64,000 nt of DNA from Dyadobacter endophyticus. Its GTDB lineage: Bacteria > Bacteroidota > Bacteroidia > Cytophagales > Spirosomataceae. A program made the position numbers and the translations under genes. The stretch is from positions 1,116,001 through 1,180,000 of the forward strand of contig NZ_BMIA01000001.1 of NCBI RefSeq assembly GCF_014641595.1, written 5' to 3'. Below, one piece after another: positions 63,795 to 64,000 of this stretch. The notes below the pieces were generated by a model, which had not been told where the DNA came from, ran no database searches, and saw only the letters and a list, made by a program, of their open reading frames with translations. Position 1 is the stretch's first letter, and the number at the start of each line of letters is the position of its first letter.

Positions 63795-64000
63795 ATGGAT
63801 CATTATTACAGTACGCTTTTCGAATATATTTCCCGCATCATTACATTGCCCGAAGTTGACCGGGAGTCCGTACGAAGGTCATTCAGGCCGGTATTTGTTC
63901 CAAAAGACACAGTGATAGAGAAAGCGGGAGAGGTGCCTGGTTACCATAACTTCATCGTGTCGGGCTATATGCGAAATTTCCATTTGGATGGGGATAACAA
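63795..64000 (+). CDS. Crp/Fnr-family transcriptional regulator (5' part only)
   Basis: The first ~68 residues of a cyclic-nucleotide-binding-domain protein, from ATG 63795 to the window edge. The segments around VFVPKDTVIEKAGEVPGY and FIVSGYMRNF are the opening strands of the cNMP-binding beta roll as seen in short Bacteroidota Crp/Fnr proteins. The DNA-binding half is outside the window. It is probably co-transcribed with rhuM. Confidence 0.8.
   Translation, partial: MDHYYSTLFEYISRIITLPEVDRESVRRSFRPVFVPKDTVIEKAGEVPGYHNFIVSGYMRNFHLDGDN

Noticed and set aside
1..64000. CRISPR array, tRNA, rRNA, insertion sequence, prophage or attachment site
   Set aside because: None of the repeats has regular spacers, no transposase or integrase is encoded, and no tRNA-like or rRNA-like sequence was noticed by eye.

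Overview
The window looks like a chromosomal segment of a Bacteroidota bacterium, most likely order Cytophagales, family Spirosomaceae, and similar to Dyadobacter (an inference from gene content, not from a marker gene). The supporting signs are a SusC/SusD pair with a FecR/ECF-sigma regulator, a type IX secretion C-terminal signal, four LytTR loci with LytS-like histidine kinases, PorT-like and OmpA-like envelope proteins, many lipoproteins, and roughly half G+C. I see no rRNA, tRNA, CRISPR array, insertion sequence or prophage.

Layout. 1-5.1 kb: a truncated subclass-B3-like metallo-beta-lactamase fold gene, a PhoX-like lipoprotein, a membrane-anchored di-heme peroxidase and an alpha/beta hydrolase. 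5.3-15.7 kb, all on the minus strand: an ECF sigma / TPR anti-sigma-like / PKD-propeller set, and upstream of it a compact six-gene operon of exported peptidases (two caspase-fold, one papain-fold). Each peptidase appears to carry an accessory module that recurs in a neighbouring non-catalytic protein. A structured, probably non-coding element ending in an intrinsic terminator lies between the two sets. 15.9-19.6 kb: an acetyltransferase with a 15-nt minisatellite, lipoproteins, an FKBP and a hydrolase. 19.8-26.7 kb: a tight seven-gene operon of SpeD-like AdoMet decarboxylase, DUF4178, a small membrane protein, DUF350, a membrane-anchored spermidine-synthase-like protein, an exported FAD amine-oxidase-like protein and a histidine-rich membrane protein. 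26.7-32.3 kb: a T9SS substrate and a LytTR two-component pair. 32.5-42.3 kb: sugar and sugar-acid metabolism (PhyH dioxygenase, DgoD, Gfo/Idh/MocA oxidoreductase, a Nudix-type regulator, a PQQ dehydrogenase/cytochrome fusion, a sugar isomerase). 44.0-52.0 kb: an ECF sigma / FecR / SusC / SusD / exported mannonate dehydratase locus. 53-59.5 kb: two-component genes, a lone ECF sigma and a stand-alone LytTR protein. 59.6-64 kb: FabH, OmpA-like, TonB-like, RhuM and a truncated Crp/Fnr regulator.

How the genes work together. Two operons look like coherent systems of unclear purpose: the exported caspase/papain operon next to a sigma/anti-sigma pair, and the polyamine-like membrane operon whose SpeD has serine at the position of the essential cysteine. 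The SusCD locus plus UxuA, DgoD, PQQ dehydrogenase and oxidoreductases point to uptake and extracytoplasmic oxidation of sugars or sugar acids. Four genes at three unlinked sites share one mutational signature: in-frame tandem repeats of exactly 15 nt that add pentapeptides to linkers of regulatory or accessory proteins.
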